Assembly: GCA_051953655.1 (NCBI GenBank)
Contig: JBQCIO010000159.1
Location: 1-5,100 of the forward strand
DNA length: 5,100 bases
Reading direction: 5' to 3'
Source of the DNA: JBQCHF01 sp051953655
Lineage (GTDB): Bacteria; Actinomycetota; Actinomycetes; Motilibacterales; Motilibacteraceae
Below, in pieces: positions 3,922-5,100 of the stretch. The notes beneath the pieces were generated by a model. It saw only the letters and a list, made by a program, of their open reading frames with translations. It made no database searches and was not told where the DNA came from. A program made the position numbers and the translations under genes. How positions within the stretch are numbered: the first letter of the stretch is position 1; every line of letters starts with the position of its first letter.

Positions 3922-5100
3922 GTGTCCGATCACGTCACGACGCACGAGGTCGTGCACAAGCCGGTCAAGCAGGTCGACCGCGTCATCATCCGCTTCGCCG
4001 GCGACTCCGGCGACGGCATGCAGCTCACCGGCGACCGCTTCACCTCGCAGACCGCTGCCTTCGGCAACGACCTCTCCACGCTGCCCAACTTCCCCGCGGA
4101 GATCCGCGCGCCGCAGGGCACGCTGCCGGGCGTCTCCTCGTTCCAGCTGCACTTCGCCGACCACGACATCATGACCCCCGGCGACGCCCCCAACGTGCTG
4201 GTGGCGATGAACCCGGCCGCGCTCAAGGCGAACCTGCCCGACGTGCCGCGCGGCGCCGACGTCATCGTCGACACCGCGGAGTTCACCAAGCGCAACCTGG
4301 CCAAGGTCGGCTACGCCGCCAACCCGCTCGAGGACGGCTCGCTCGAGGCCTACAACGTGCACGCGGCCGACCTGACCGGCATGACGGTCGAGGCGGTCAA
4401 GGAGTTCGGGCTGGGCCGCAAGGAGGCCGGCCGGGCCAAGAACATGTTCGCCCTCGGCCTGCTGTCCTGGCTCTACCACCGGCCCACCGAGGGCACCATC
4501 CGCTTCCTCGAGCAGAAGTTCGCCAAGAGCCCGGCCATCCGCGACGCCAACATCGCCGCCTTCCGGGCCGGCTGGAACTACGGCGAGACCACCGAGGACT
4601 TCTCGGTCTCCTACGAGGTCAAGCCGGCTGCGCTCCCCGGTGGCACCTACCGCAACATCTCCGGCAACCTCGCCCTCGCCTACGGCCTGGTGGCCGCGGC
4701 CCGCCGGTCCGGGCTGCCGATGTTCCTCGGCGCCTACCCGATCACCCCGGCCTCGGACATCCTCCACGAGCTGAGCAAGCACAAGGCGTTCGGCGTGACG
4801 ACGTTCCAGGCCGAGGACGAGATCGCGGGTGTGGGCGCCGCGCTCGGTGCCAGCTTCGCCGGCCAGCTCGGGGTGACCACCACCTCCGGTCCCGGCGTGG
4901 CGCTCAAGGCGGAGACCATCGGGCTCGGGGTGATGACCGAGCTGCCGTTGATCGTCTGCGACATCCAGCGCGCCGGGCCGAGCACGGGCATGCCGACCAA
5001 GACCGAGCAGGCCGACCTGCTGCAGGCGATGTGCGGCCGCAACGGCGAGGCGCCGGTGCCGATCGTGGCCCCGCGCTCGCCGGCCGACTGCTTCGCCGCG
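3922..5100 (+). CDS. korA: 2-oxoglutarate:ferredoxin oxidoreductase, fused gamma/alpha subunit (KorA), first 393 residues
   Basis: KorA with KorB converts 2-oxoglutarate and CoA to succinyl-CoA, CO2 and reduced ferredoxin, a cytoplasmic bypass of 2-oxoglutarate dehydrogenase. The frame is open to the window edge; relatives are about 600-650 residues, so some 60% is visible. Residues about 18-200 form the gamma domain, beginning VIIRFAGDSGDGMQLTG (21-37) with FGNDLSTLPNFPAEIRAP downstream. The alpha (pyrimidine-binding) domain begins near 225 and contains AYPITPASDI (271-280), FQAEDEIAGVGAALGAS and TTTSGPGVALKAE. It continues with QRAGPSTGMPTKTEQADL (349-366), the signature of 2-oxo acid:acceptor oxidoreductase alpha chains. 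The gamma-before-alpha fusion is the two-subunit KorAB type, as in Mycobacterium tuberculosis. The specific 2-oxo acid is inferred from family and lineage, since a pyruvate or branched-chain enzyme would look similar. korB (thiamine diphosphate, iron-sulfur) should follow. Starting at ATG 3862 would add 20 Arg/Gly/Pro-rich residues. Confidence 0.9.
   Translation, partial: MSDHVTTHEVVHKPVKQVDRVIIRFAGDSGDGMQLTGDRFTSQTAAFGNDLSTLPNFPAEIRAPQGTLPGVSSFQLHFADHDIMTPGDAPNVLVAMNPAALKANLPDVPRGADVIVDTAEFTKRNLAKVGYAANPLEDGSLEAYNVHAADLTGMTVEAVKEFGLGRKEAGRAKNMFALGLLSWLYHRPTEGTIRFLEQKFAKSPAIRDANIAAFRAGWNYGETTEDFSVSYEVKPAALPGGTYRNISGNLALAYGLVAAARRSGLPMFLGAYPITPASDILHELSKHKAFGVTTFQAEDEIAGVGAALGASFAGQLGVTTTSGPGVALKAETIGLGVMTELPLIVCDIQRAGPSTGMPTKTEQADLLQAMCGRNGEAPVPIVAPRSPADCFAA

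Noticed and set aside
3781..4782. Minus-strand open frame of 333 codons opposite korA
   Set aside because: The plus-strand korA translation has unbroken family signatures; the antisense product is Val/Gly/Glu/Arg-rich low complexity.

Overview
The window is very GC-rich coding DNA with G or C at most third codon positions, many GTG starts and strong GGAGG-type ribosome binding sites. This points to a high-GC actinomycete (Actinomycetota). A Geodermatophilaceae- or Frankia-like host is a guess from style only.

Layout: positions 1-3600 hold six head-to-tail genes on the minus strand. In transcription order they are nuoA (3600-3229), nuoB (3238-2591), nuoC (2598-1897), nuoH (1904-951), nuoI (799-239) and the 5' part of nuoJ (231 to the window edge). 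nuoA/B, B/C and C/H overlap by 8-10 bases, nuoI and nuoJ are 7 bases apart, and a 151-base gap with a large imperfect hairpin separates nuoH from nuoI. Positions 3601-3921 form a divergent intergenic region with candidate promoters on both strands. From 3922 (or 3862) to the right edge runs korA on the plus strand, the fused gamma/alpha subunit of a 2-oxoglutarate:ferredoxin oxidoreductase.

How the genes fit together: NuoA, B, C, H, I and J belong to the hydrophilic connecting arm and membrane arm of complex I (NDH-1). NuoE, F and G, the NADH-oxidising module, are not here. NuoD, normally encoded between nuoC and nuoH, is also absent, because nuoC overlaps nuoH directly. A complex I form without the NADH module, divergent from a ferredoxin-reducing 2-oxo acid oxidoreductase, suggests that reduced ferredoxin could feed electrons through NuoI and NuoB into the membrane. 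This is inference; quinone reduction would need NuoD from elsewhere. Consistent with a diverged enzyme, NuoA and NuoH both lack conserved acidic residues at the junction between quinone site and membrane arm, and NuoB lacks a conserved arginine near the N2 cluster motif. From memory, actinomycetes such as Streptomyces also carry a second, incomplete nuo set close to korAB. The arrangement may therefore be known at family level, while the nuoD gap and the residue changes are what deserve checking.

No tRNA, rRNA, CRISPR array, insertion sequence or clear intrinsic terminator was seen.
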